Source: Nitrospirota bacterium (GTDB taxonomy: Bacteria; Nitrospirota; Thermodesulfovibrionia; Thermodesulfovibrionales; SM23-35). Taken from it: 64,000 bases of DNA. Below are positions 17,267 through 25,729 of this stretch, in pieces. The stretch is from positions 77,675-141,674 of the forward strand of contig JACAFF010000003.1 of the NCBI GenBank assembly GCA_013388455.1, in the 5' to 3' direction. The notes beneath the pieces are model-generated. The model saw only the letters and a program-made list of their open reading frames with translations. It had not been told where the DNA came from and searched no databases. The position numbers and the translations under genes are program-made. Position 1 is the first letter of the stretch; each line of letters starts with the position of its first letter.

Positions 17267-18511
17267 TTAGTCTTTTGACGTATGGCATACAATACATCCA
17301 TTCGTACCGCCGTTTCCCGGCCAGCCCTTATAATCCCATCGTAGTATTTTAAAATAAGGCGATGCATGTGCATGGTGACAAGAAAGGCACATGATCATGT
17401 CTGAGTTAAGAGTTACGACGCCACTCGGTGCTGTCCATCCGCTAAGACTCTGCCGTGCAACAGGAACAAGTGGGTCATAAGTCCCTGTACCACCGACCGC
17501 ATTAAATGCACTCGAATATTCTCCTGAGTTAGGGATAATCAAATCTGATGGATGTCTGATCCACGGACTACCAGTTGAAACATCATCCTCTATATGAAAA
17601 TTTCCATGGCAGCCAGTACAATATGCTGTCATAGTATTTCCCAAAGTTGAAAAACCTCCAGTGGATGTTTTAGTACCACTATACCCAAGATATTCGTTAT
17701 GATCTGTTGAGTCTGCATTATATTGCCAATCATCATCCTCAATCCCGGTTACACCACATCCGGAACCCAATTGATGACCATCTAAAAATCGATACCAGCC
17801 TTCATCAGCACTGTCAATTACAGGACCTGTATCATCAAGATGATGATAGCCTTTTGCGTAAGTGCCACTACCTATCATATGGCACTTTGTACATCCCTGC
17901 CTACCATCAAAACCAGCACCTACGACTGTTCCATGAATGTTGGCATGACAGCTTTCTGTCCCGCATGAACTATTTCCTGTATCACCGGGTGCAACAACTG
18001 GATTTAAAGTATCTTCCGGGTTCGAAGCTAAAACATTATGTCCTTTTGTGTCATCTGTTTGTATCCAATAAAAATTTCCTGCGGCAAGACCCTTAAAAGT
18101 ATTATAGGTAGGCTCTACAGTGTTGAATACAATTGGAGCCTTTGTAATATTATCCTGCCAAGTTATAGAATCTGTCTTTGAATGACACCCTAAACAGCTA
18201 TGAATTAGCATATTCCCTCTGGGGACATCAGTTTTTACGAAAGACGTGCCATCAAAGTCATAAGCTACAGCAACCCCATTCTGGCTGTTATGCATAGTAT
18301 GACAATTGTTACATGCACCAGTTACTTTTGCCTCCAATTGGTCAGTAAAAAGCAGAGCGCAAATAAGGATAAGCAAACAAAAAAATGCATTTTTTGAGTA
18401 TGCAGCCTTAATAAGGTCTATTGAGCTTTCCGTCTTCCAAAACTTCAAAAACTGTGTAAACCCAGTACACCTTGTAAGCACAGCAATTTTTACCAGCTTC
18501 CTTTTTTGCAT
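17267..18511 (-). CDS. OmcS-like multihaem cytochrome, six CXXCH plus one CX4CH
   Basis: Paralogue of the three hexahaem cytochromes at 31.1-34.9 kb. Shared order: CNNCHTMH, CLGCH, a G-N-F-Y-W and K-G-H-N-V block, an irregular Cys pair followed by CH, C-T-G-C-H-G-N-F-H, W-I-R-H-P, C-L-S-C-H-H-A-H-A-S, I-L-R-W-D-Y, C-I-V-C-H at the C-terminus. Here the irregular site is CX4CH (17945-17965), and one extra haem site, CTKCH, follows it. I start at ATG 18511; the reading can be extended to TTG 18532. The N-terminus is longer than usual before the hydrophobic signal core. Predicted secreted or extracellular. Confidence 0.85.
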   Translation of the reverse strand: MQKRKLVKIAVLTRCTGFTQFLKFWKTESSIDLIKAAYSKNAFFCLLILICALLFTDQLEAKVTGACNNCHTMHNSQNGVAVAYDFDGTSFVKTDVPRGNMLIHSCLGCHSKTDSITWQDNITKAPIVFNTVEPTYNTFKGLAAGNFYWIQTDDTKGHNVLASNPEDTLNPVVAPGDTGNSSCGTESCHANIHGTVVGAGFDGRQGCTKCHMIGSGTYAKGYHHLDDTGPVIDSADEGWYRFLDGHQLGSGCGVTGIEDDDWQYNADSTDHNEYLGYSGTKTSTGGFSTLGNTMTAYCTGCHGNFHIEDDVSTGSPWIRHPSDLIIPNSGEYSSAFNAVGGTGTYDPLVPVARQSLSGWTAPSGVVTLNSDMIMCLSCHHAHASPYFKILRWDYKGWPGNGGTNGCIVCHTSKD

Positions 18512-18561
18512 ATGCTTTTCTCTTAGTCCCAAGTTCTTTGCAATCTTCTAATCGCACTTTA

Positions 18562-19872
18562 CTACGACTTTTTATGGCACTGAATACACAACTGTCTTTT
18601 CCTGTCAAAATATAACATGAATTCAGCCTTTGCAGAATGCATACTGTGGCATGTGATACAGGTTATCGGTTTTCCATCTCTCGGATCTTTCACATTTTCG
18701 CCAAGTGGATGAGCAACTTTATGTTGTGCTACATGGCATCTTGCACATGTTTGAATCTCATCAACCTTAAAATATAGCTTATTGTTAGAATGTGGCGGTA
18801 CATGACATTCAAAACATTTTCTCTCTTTTATAGGGGTGCATCTGACAGGACTTGCTCTTAGTGCCTTTTCCATTGTGATAATTCTTCTTTCGGTAGTTTC
18901 ATGGCAAGTAAAGCATAGTAACGACTCTTTTACTGTAAGGGTTTTATTCTTTGAAGCATGAGGATTATGACACATTACACAAGCACCTTTTGCATCATTA
19001 ATATGAACATCTTTTTCTTTTAGCTTTGCTGGATCTACTTTGTGACAGTTAAAACATAAATTCTTACCAGACGATTTTGTTGTTATCTTTCTGTCAGTCA
19101 GAATAGGTTCATGACATTGTTCACACTTCTTTTCTAAAAATGCTGTATGTCCATAAGGTCCCAGAAGACTAATAGTATTAGATGCATGACCACCGTGACA
19201 TGAAGTGCAATCCATATTTTCTGTGGCAAATGTTATAGACACTTCACCAGCCTTACACTTCGCTGTATGGCATTTTTTACACATTCTATCTGGTTTATCA
19301 AGAAGCTGATTTTCTTCTGAAGATGCATGAGGATTATGACAGGATGCACATTCTCCTTCTTTAAAAGGCAAATGAGCATATGTCCTTTTGAGTTGCTCTT
19401 TTAACGTCTCGTGACAACCCCAGCAGAGGTTTTTCTCATCTCTTATCAGAAGATGTTTATTTTGTCCACCATGAGGATAATGACAATCAGTACAAATTCC
19501 TTTCTTCAGTGCCTGATGCACATAATTATTTTTGAGAGTCTTCTTAATGCCGTCATGACAACTTAGACAGAGGAAGTTAATATCTTCCTTTATCAAATCC
19601 TTCATGTTACTTGCATGCGTATCATGACAGACAATGCATTTCCCATCCTTAAATGGAAAATGTAGATTGTTACTTAACAGGCTTTCTTTAAGTTTTGTAT
19701 GACATTGATAACAAAGATCAGGTATCTTTGCTTTGAGCTCTCCCTCTGCGAAAGCAGATGCTGTGAATAATAAGAAGTAAATAGTAATCATTGTAATAAA
19801 CATAAGATTAGTTAACTTAACAAGCTTTTTATTATTTATTAATGACTTTTGATCATAGACTTTTTTATTCAT
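18562..19872 (-). CDS. 16-haem doubled-CXXCH cytochrome
   Basis: Periplasmic or secreted electron wire with 16 CXXCH motifs in about 436 residues. They come in pairs of the doubled-CXXCH type: H-x-P-F, then C-x-x-C-H-x-P-H-A-S, then about 15 residues, then L-C-x-x-C-H. A signal peptide (about 20-42) ends A-S-A-F-A. I choose ATG 19872, within ATGAATAA, so the start overlaps the stop of the 26-haem gene by 8 bases; the longer reading from 19899 is unlikely. The repeated unit resembles the 26-haem neighbour, so the two probably arose by duplication. Confidence 0.9.
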   Translation of the reverse strand: MNKKVYDQKSLINNKKLVKLTNLMFITMITIYFLLFTASAFAEGELKAKIPDLCYQCHTKLKESLLSNNLHFPFKDGKCIVCHDTHASNMKDLIKEDINFLCLSCHDGIKKTLKNNYVHQALKKGICTDCHYPHGGQNKHLLIRDEKNLCWGCHETLKEQLKRTYAHLPFKEGECASCHNPHASSEENQLLDKPDRMCKKCHTAKCKAGEVSITFATENMDCTSCHGGHASNTISLLGPYGHTAFLEKKCEQCHEPILTDRKITTKSSGKNLCFNCHKVDPAKLKEKDVHINDAKGACVMCHNPHASKNKTLTVKESLLCFTCHETTERRIITMEKALRASPVRCTPIKERKCFECHVPPHSNNKLYFKVDEIQTCARCHVAQHKVAHPLGENVKDPRDGKPITCITCHSMHSAKAEFMLYFDRKRQLCIQCHKKS

Positions 19873-21805
19873 GGCAATAGGAACAGTCTCCTTTGGCAAA
19901 AGGACTATGTTTCATCTGTTTAAGCAGACCGGGCCTTTCTGTTACATGAGGGACATGACAGCTCAAGCATCGATTGATTTTAGCTAATGGTTTTATATGT
20001 GCTTTAGACATCGTGTCTTTATCAGTTGAATGACATGTAATACATAATGCCGGGTCTTTAGCATTTAATAATTTCTTCAAATCAGATGAATGAGGTATGT
20101 GACAACTTATACAATCTCCTATCTCCATGGTTATATGCCCTTTTCTGACAGTTGTAGTAACAATTCTTTCATGGCATGAAAGGCATAGTTCTTTTGGATT
20201 ATTGAAAAGAAGATTTGTGATCATAGTTCCATGAGGACTGTGGCAAGAAGTACATTTCCCCTCTTCAACCGGTAAATGTATATATTCCTTTTCTTTAATA
20301 TTGTTCTGAACAGTCTTATGGCAATCATGACACAATTCAGGCATCGTCCGCACTGTGCTTGCTACATAATCACTTGCATGGGGGTCATGACAGATTCTGC
20401 ATGACTTTTCCCTGAATGGTTTGTGCTTTTTGTCTTCCGTAAGTTCATTAAGCATACTTCCGTGACAACTCATGCAAATCTGTTCAGGAGGATTATTTAA
20501 TAGGGTTCTATACGAGGAACTATGTGGTTTATGACAGGAAATGCATTTTCTCTCATTCACTGGTGTATGAATATAAGTCTTGAAGAAATTTTTCTCCTCC
20601 TTTTTGTGACATGAATAGCAAAGAGTAGCCATTGAAAATTTTAACAATGCAGGATTGTTGCTACCATGCGAGTCATGGCATTTTTTACATTCAAGTTTTA
20701 CAAATGGCTGATGCAGATATTTTTCTTTTGTTTCCTTATCAGTTTTATCATGACATGTAAAACATATCTTTTTTTCAGAGACCTCAAGATAATAAAGGTT
20801 TTCAGATGCGTGGGGATTATGACAGCTTGTACACCCTTTATCCTTTATTGGAGCATGCATCTTCGATTGCTTCATAATATCTGATTTTTTCTCATGGCAA
20901 TGAGTGCAGAGTGCTATCTTATCCCTGAAAGTAGCTCCGGGATAATCCGTCGCATGGGGATTGTGACATTCAAGACATTTACCTTCATCAACAGGGCGAT
21001 GTCTATGGGTCTGTTTGAAATTTTTCTCTTCTTTAATGTGGCAGCTATAACAGAGTTTACTACCTTGAGCAACAGGTTCAAGAGGTTTCGGATCTGTTAT
21101 TGGCTTATGACATGAAGAACACATACCCTCCTTTAGAGGCGTATGAACTGATTCACGGAGCAATTTGTCATTGGTTGAGCTGTGTGGTGTATGGCACTCT
21201 GTACATCTTCCTTTTTCAACAGGGTATTGTCTGTGAGCTTTTCTAAAATCATTCGATGAAATATTGTGGCATGACTGGCAAATGTCCAATTCTGCTTTGA
21301 TAAGATTATTCTTGTAGTTTGAACCATGTGCCGAGTGACATGTCGGACATCCTTCTAAAACTGGCTTATGTAGGGTTGGCCGGTTGAATGTGTCTTGCTT
21401 ATGGCATATAAAGCACTGTTCATTACCTACGTTTCTCTGAAGGGCTTTATTATCTGATGAATGCGGATAATGACAGGGAAGGCATTTACTCTGTTTTATT
21501 GCGGTATGTAAAAATGGCATTTTTTCAATTTCAGTCACTAATTCTTTATGACAAAGGAAACAGAGTTTTTTCTCATCACGCTCTTTGAGGGTAAGCACTG
21601 CGATCTTTCCATGTCTCAGATGGCAGGCTTCACAATCTTTCTTTTCCATCGGAGAATGGATATACTTCTTCTGAAAATCACTTAATGTTTTTTTATGACA
21701 ATCAAGGCATGGTTTTGCTTCAAATCCTCTTCTTTTTACCATTGGTTCAGATGCACATGTACATAAAAAACAAAAAGTAAATAGTATTATTATAAATTTA
21801 TACAT
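19865..21805 (-). CDS. 26-haem doubled-CXXCH cytochrome, possible lipoprotein
   Basis: Very haem-dense protein: 26 CXXCH motifs in about 646 residues, one per 25 residues. It is built from repeats of a unit with H-x-P, C-x-x-C-H-x-P-H-S/A-S and L-C-x-x-C-H. The final motif C-S-Y-C-H-E ends at the stop codon. The N-terminus is a short hydrophobic signal followed by C17 in an L-C-T-C context, which could be a lipidation site. ATG 21805 is preferred over GTG 21817. There is no membrane anchor otherwise. It may span the periplasm or the outer-membrane barrel as an electron conduit, by analogy with other large multihaem proteins. Confidence 0.9.
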   Translation of the reverse strand: MYKFIIILFTFCFLCTCASEPMVKRRGFEAKPCLDCHKKTLSDFQKKYIHSPMEKKDCEACHLRHGKIAVLTLKERDEKKLCFLCHKELVTEIEKMPFLHTAIKQSKCLPCHYPHSSDNKALQRNVGNEQCFICHKQDTFNRPTLHKPVLEGCPTCHSAHGSNYKNNLIKAELDICQSCHNISSNDFRKAHRQYPVEKGRCTECHTPHSSTNDKLLRESVHTPLKEGMCSSCHKPITDPKPLEPVAQGSKLCYSCHIKEEKNFKQTHRHRPVDEGKCLECHNPHATDYPGATFRDKIALCTHCHEKKSDIMKQSKMHAPIKDKGCTSCHNPHASENLYYLEVSEKKICFTCHDKTDKETKEKYLHQPFVKLECKKCHDSHGSNNPALLKFSMATLCYSCHKKEEKNFFKTYIHTPVNERKCISCHKPHSSSYRTLLNNPPEQICMSCHGSMLNELTEDKKHKPFREKSCRICHDPHASDYVASTVRTMPELCHDCHKTVQNNIKEKEYIHLPVEEGKCTSCHSPHGTMITNLLFNNPKELCLSCHERIVTTTVRKGHITMEIGDCISCHIPHSSDLKKLLNAKDPALCITCHSTDKDTMSKAHIKPLAKINRCLSCHVPHVTERPGLLKQMKHSPFAKGDCSYCHE

Positions 21806-21857
21806 TTTATACACCACAGTAATTATTTATAAGCAATTGCTATAAAGTCAAACAATT

Positions 21858-23480
21858 TCATCTTTGTAGTTTCACTTCAAGTGATTTGATAACATCTTCA
21901 TATACCAATATCTCAGCATCTTTCTTCAGTTGATTCACATATTTTTCAACAATTTCTTTAAATTTCTTATCATAAACTGCTTTGGAAACATCATTTTTTA
22001 CTTTTTCGAATTCTTCAATTGCTTCTTCTTGCTTTTCCAGAATTTTTATTATTTTATATTGAGAATTTGCTTGGATTACCGGGCTTAGCTCTCCAGTATT
22101 TAAGTTCTCTACAATATTTCTTAGAGGTTCAGATAATTCTCTTTTTGTAAACCAACCTGCTTCTCCACCCTTTGAAGATTCTGAGTCTATAGATTTTCTT
22201 TTTGCTATCCATGAAAAGTCTGCTCCATTACGAAGATTTTTTTCTACCTCTGTTGCTTCTTCAATCGTTTTTACTGTAATCTGCTGAATCCTATATTTAG
22301 CAGGGCTGAGAAATTCTGTTTGATTATTTTGATAATATTCTTCCAAATCAACTTCAGTAATAGTAATCTGTGGTTTGATAACTCTTTCAGTAAAAGTTTT
22401 TTTAAGGAGCTGGTTTTCATAACGATGAATCATTCGCTGAAGGTCTTTACCTTTTTCATAGTGTCTGCTTAAGGCTTCAATATCTATTAGTTTTCTCTCA
22501 ATCCAGCTATTCAATAAATCATCAGTTGATTTAATTCGAGACGACTTAATTAACTTCATAAATTCTTCTACAGATAAAACTTTTTCTCCATTGATTTCTA
22601 CTAACACTTCTTTATCTATTAATGATGAATCCTTTTCCTCTTTTTCAGTAATCTCTTTAATCTCTGCTAAAAGTTCACGATTTATCTTCACCTTCATTTT
22701 TTCACGTAGATATTGAAGGTATTTATCACTTAGTTCTTTCTCCTTTTTCTTTCTGATCTCTTTTTCTATACTTTTTTGTAATTTTTTGAATTCGTCCTCT
22801 GGTGCTGCTTTTCTCTCAATAAGTTTGACAATATAATATTTGTCTTTATTGTTTATAACGTCGCTGATTTCTCCTGGTTTTAGATTTACTATTACATTTT
22901 TTAATAACGGATTCAGCGTCCCTTTTAGTAAGATAATCTCGCCTCCTTTCTCTTGTGAAGAATGCAAGGAATATGCCACTGCTATCTGCTTAAAATCTAC
23001 GTTATTTTTTAACTGCCCTAAAGCCTCTTTTGCCTTTTCTTCCGAATCAGTTTCTATATAACCTATGGTGAAACGTTCATAATTACACTTGTAATATTCC
23101 TTAATTTCCTCTTCTGTCACAGAAACCTTTCTAACAATTTCTTCATCATGAAGTCTTACCACAGATTCCCTGAGTATATAAGCATCAATAGCCTGTTTAA
23201 TTTCAGGAAGTTTATCCATACCCGATTTTCGTGCTTCCTGAATTATCAATTCATCATCTATCAGTTTCTGAATGTAATTTTTTAAATCTATCGAGCCAGC
23301 TGATGATAGATCTTCTCTTCTATGTGATATTGTCAACACATATTTTAAATCTTCCTCAGTCATAGGTTCACCATCTACAATTGCCAGAACCAGATCATCT
23401 CCTGTTTTCATTGACGCACAACCAAGCAGGAGAGTGAACATTAAGCAATAAACTACAAGCAATAATTTTTTCATCGCCAT
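21858..23480 (-). CDS. parvulin-type peptidyl-prolyl isomerase lipoprotein (two PpiC domains)
   Basis: SurA/PrsA-like folding factor of 540 residues. A lipoprotein signal ends in L-L-L-G-C (lipidated Cys at 21). Then come a helical chaperone part, a first parvulin domain (about 130-240, with S-S-Q-E-K-G-G-E-I) and a second (about 370-480, with S-S-K-G-G-E-A-G-W-F). The start may be ATG 23480 or the ATG two codons on (23474); both overlap or abut the upstream gene. The position directly before two giant cytochromes suggests it helps fold or export them. Parvulins also accompany omcS-like loci in Geobacter as I recall. Confidence 0.88.
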   Translation of the reverse strand: MAMKKLLLVVYCLMFTLLLGCASMKTGDDLVLAIVDGEPMTEEDLKYVLTISHRREDLSSAGSIDLKNYIQKLIDDELIIQEARKSGMDKLPEIKQAIDAYILRESVVRLHDEEIVRKVSVTEEEIKEYYKCNYERFTIGYIETDSEEKAKEALGQLKNNVDFKQIAVAYSLHSSQEKGGEIILLKGTLNPLLKNVIVNLKPGEISDVINNKDKYYIVKLIERKAAPEDEFKKLQKSIEKEIRKKKEKELSDKYLQYLREKMKVKINRELLAEIKEITEKEEKDSSLIDKEVLVEINGEKVLSVEEFMKLIKSSRIKSTDDLLNSWIERKLIDIEALSRHYEKGKDLQRMIHRYENQLLKKTFTERVIKPQITITEVDLEEYYQNNQTEFLSPAKYRIQQITVKTIEEATEVEKNLRNGADFSWIAKRKSIDSESSKGGEAGWFTKRELSEPLRNIVENLNTGELSPVIQANSQYKIIKILEKQEEAIEEFEKVKNDVSKAVYDKKFKEIVEKYVNQLKKDAEILVYEDVIKSLEVKLQR

Positions 23481-24511
23481 TTTATTTTTCCCATTTTATT
23501 AACAAGCTTCCAGACTGTCTTGTATGCAATATTCTCTGCTGATCTCACTTTTCCAAAATCAAGGATTAAAATGTCATCTCCACCAGTGCAATGCATTGTT
23601 TCAGACCATAATATTTTTTTGTTTCTTGCATTTATCAGTCGAATACTGATAATAGATTCAGGAGGATTGTTTCCCTGTGATTCCTGATAATTTTCAACAG
23701 TTCCTAAGATTATTCCATCAACCCCTAAGTTGTCTGCTATTGCATCAATATTCGTATAATCTATTTCTCCTTTATCTTTAACTCTGCGATCTACAATAAG
23801 CTTCTGCACATCACCATATTCAAGTGGCTCAAATTTTTCACTCTTCAGAAGCTCAACAATAAACATATTCGTTACTATCATCCCAGCATCTTTTATTTTT
23901 GATTTGTTCTGAAAAGGCATAACTGCAATCTTAAACGTTGCTTCCTTTTCTTTTACAGGAGGCGATGTGCTAAAAGAATCAAACATCTTTTTAATAACTT
24001 TTACAGAAAGCTCTTCAATATTTTTTATTGTTCCAAGACCAAAAATTGTTGTAAAATCCTCGCCTGTGGCAGATGCATGTTCTGCCCAGAGAATCATATT
24101 ATCTGTAGCATTAATAAGACGTGCTGAAATACCAAAAATCGGATTATCATTTATTAAAAATGTATTTATAGAACCAACCATTATACTATCGACTTTTAAT
24201 TCTTCAGTAGCTTTAGCGGCAAGCTCCTTTGATATGTATCCTGTAGACCTGACTCTTTCTTTTAATAAAAAAGCATTAAGAATCTCTTCGTATAGCACTT
24301 CTAATCCCTTTTCTTCAAGCATTTTTTTCATTTCTGGCATTACAATATCCAGCGCTCTTTTATCTTCACTGAAGTTGTCAAACGGAAATAAAGCTACTCT
24401 ATATTTACCTTCATTAATTCCAGCAAAGGACTCAAATACTGGAAATATTAAACTCAGTAAAATAACTATGATTGCCTTTGCAACACCTGTTTTAATAGCT
24501 TTAATATTCAT
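23471..24511 (-). CDS. exported protein with two CsgG/GNA1162-like domains
   Basis: A signal peptide (about 1-30) is followed by two similar halves, each starting with a K-I/V-A-V-x-P-F-x-N beta-strand (about residues 36-46 and 200-210). Each half carries a V-D-x-I-x-x-G-x-x central strand and ends with R-L-I-N-A-x-x-x-x-I-L-W. This is the fold signature shared by CsgG, TolB N-terminal and GNA1162-like proteins. There is no Cys at the cleavage site, so it is probably soluble in the periplasm. It overlaps both neighbours by about 10 bases. CsgG itself is the outer-membrane secretion pore for curli; a secretion or assembly role is inference. Confidence 0.7.
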   Translation of the reverse strand: MNIKAIKTGVAKAIIVILLSLIFPVFESFAGINEGKYRVALFPFDNFSEDKRALDIVMPEMKKMLEEKGLEVLYEEILNAFLLKERVRSTGYISKELAAKATEELKVDSIMVGSINTFLINDNPIFGISARLINATDNMILWAEHASATGEDFTTIFGLGTIKNIEELSVKVIKKMFDSFSTSPPVKEKEATFKIAVMPFQNKSKIKDAGMIVTNMFIVELLKSEKFEPLEYGDVQKLIVDRRVKDKGEIDYTNIDAIADNLGVDGIILGTVENYQESQGNNPPESIISIRLINARNKKILWSETMHCTGGDDILILDFGKVRSAENIAYKTVWKLVNKMGKIKWR

Positions 24512-25085
24512 AGAGTGTCTGTATAGCTTCTCTAACCACTTTTAATACTGTCTCGCTCATAGTGTCTGCTCTTGCACCAAAATGTTTTGACCAGAAACTG
24601 GCACCTCCGCGTATCTTTGTCACAGACCATATAATACTGCCAGAATTTGCATCAGCCATCATCAAGGTAATATTTACTTCAGGTGCAGTAACATTTCCCT
24701 CTCTTATCTCTCCATATTTATTTACCGCACCCAGAATAACTGCCTGAACCTTCAAATTTTTGCCTATTGTTTTAATCTGTTCTGCATTTGGAGATTGACA
24801 TTGTTTTAACTTTATAGCTTCGCATGCAGTGACAACATCGCCGGGACATACTACATCGACAAGTCCTGATGCCAATAGCTCACTAATTACAACCTGCCTT
24901 ACTGCTTCACCAGCAAACTTTTCATTTGTCAGATTTTCCAGAGGCAAAACAGCTACTCTCTTAATAAAGCTAAAGTCTATGTCCTGGTTTATATAAAAAG
25001 AAGGAGACCCTCTTCCCCCGCAGCCTGCACAAAAGAGTAATAAAAAGATTGCGAACAATATAAAGATTTGCTTTAACAGTTTCAT
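24501..25085 (-). CDS. GNA1162/CsgG-like lipoprotein A
   Basis: Outer-membrane lipoprotein with lipobox F-C-A-G-C-G, then the strand V-A-V-L-P-L-E-N-L-T, the G-E-A-V-R-Q-x-V-I-S-E-L helix, the Q-A-V-I-L-G-A-V strand and S-G-S-I-I-W-S-V, ending in a helix. It is a clear paralogue of the lipoprotein just upstream. I start at ATG 25085 with GAGAGG upstream. The longer reading from 25109 runs into the 7-bp repeat and is probably false. It overlaps the double-domain CsgG-like gene by 11 bases. Confidence 0.78.
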   Translation of the reverse strand: MKLLKQIFILFAIFLLLFCAGCGGRGSPSFYINQDIDFSFIKRVAVLPLENLTNEKFAGEAVRQVVISELLASGLVDVVCPGDVVTACEAIKLKQCQSPNAEQIKTIGKNLKVQAVILGAVNKYGEIREGNVTAPEVNITLMMADANSGSIIWSVTKIRGGASFWSKHFGARADTMSETVLKVVREAIQTLYEY

Positions 25086-25099
25086 ATATAAATACCTCT

Positions 25100-25127
25100 C
25101 ATTAGTCATCAGTCATTTGTCATTAGT
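25100..25127. repeat. degenerate 7-bp tandem repeat, copy 2
   Basis: Heptamers CATTAGT, CATCAGT, CATTTGT, CATTAGT in a row, followed by a CCAGTGACT tail to about 25146. It separates two lipoprotein genes. Confidence 0.75.
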
Positions 25128-25150
25128 CATTTCAATAACCAGTGACTTTT

Positions 25151-25729
25151 TTAAAATAATGTTCCAATTGCCTCTTTCACAACCTTTTTTGCAGTTTCAC
25201 TCAGAGAAGGGCCCTCAGATCCGAAATGCCTTGTCCAGAAATCAGGACCCCCTGATGTTTGTCTTATTGACCAGATTACAGAACCCGTTGAAGTTTCAAT
25301 CATTCTAAGAATTATAGTTACCTCGGGATATTTAACTGAAATTCCATCGCTTATTCCGAAATTCTCGACGACACCAATAATTACAGCATCAGCCCCGAGC
25401 GTCTTTCCAATCTCTTGCAACTGCGAACCCTGTATTGAACTAATGTATTTAATTTTTAATTCACGAAAAAGTTTACTTATTTCACCAGGCTCCACTACAT
25501 CCATTTCTTGTGAAATTAGTTCTGTTATAACAATCCTTCTAACTTTTTCTCCTGCATGCTCATCAGATGTAAAGTTTTCAAATGGTAAAACAACTATCTT
25601 TTTGATATTTTTAATATCAGCTTCTGTTCTTAGATAATACTTCTCTGTCCCACAACCACTTATAAAAATCAGCAAAAAACACATAGCTATTAGTGTTTTA
25701 CTCTTCGCTCTTCTTACCAGAATCTGCAC
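25151..25729 (-). CDS. GNA1162/CsgG-like lipoprotein B
   Basis: Paralogue of lipoprotein A. Lipobox F-I-S-G-C-G, then I-V-V-L-P-F-E-N-F-T, G-E-K-V-R-R-I-V-I-T-E-L, A-D-A-V-I-I-G-V-V and S-G-S-V-I-W-S-I, with the shared F-W-x-x-H-F-G motif near the end. The start overlaps the beta-barrel gene by 16 bases, so the two are likely co-translated. It probably sits in the inner leaflet of the outer membrane close to the barrel. Confidence 0.78.
   Translation of the reverse strand: MQILVRRAKSKTLIAMCFLLIFISGCGTEKYYLRTEADIKNIKKIVVLPFENFTSDEHAGEKVRRIVITELISQEMDVVEPGEISKLFRELKIKYISSIQGSQLQEIGKTLGADAVIIGVVENFGISDGISVKYPEVTIILRMIETSTGSVIWSIRQTSGGPDFWTRHFGSEGPSLSETAKKVVKEAIGTLF

Noticed and set aside
17707-18096. 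129-codon + strand frame opposite a cytochrome gene
   Set aside because: It is the His-rich antisense shadow of CXXCH codons, without a ribosome-binding site or recognisable domain.
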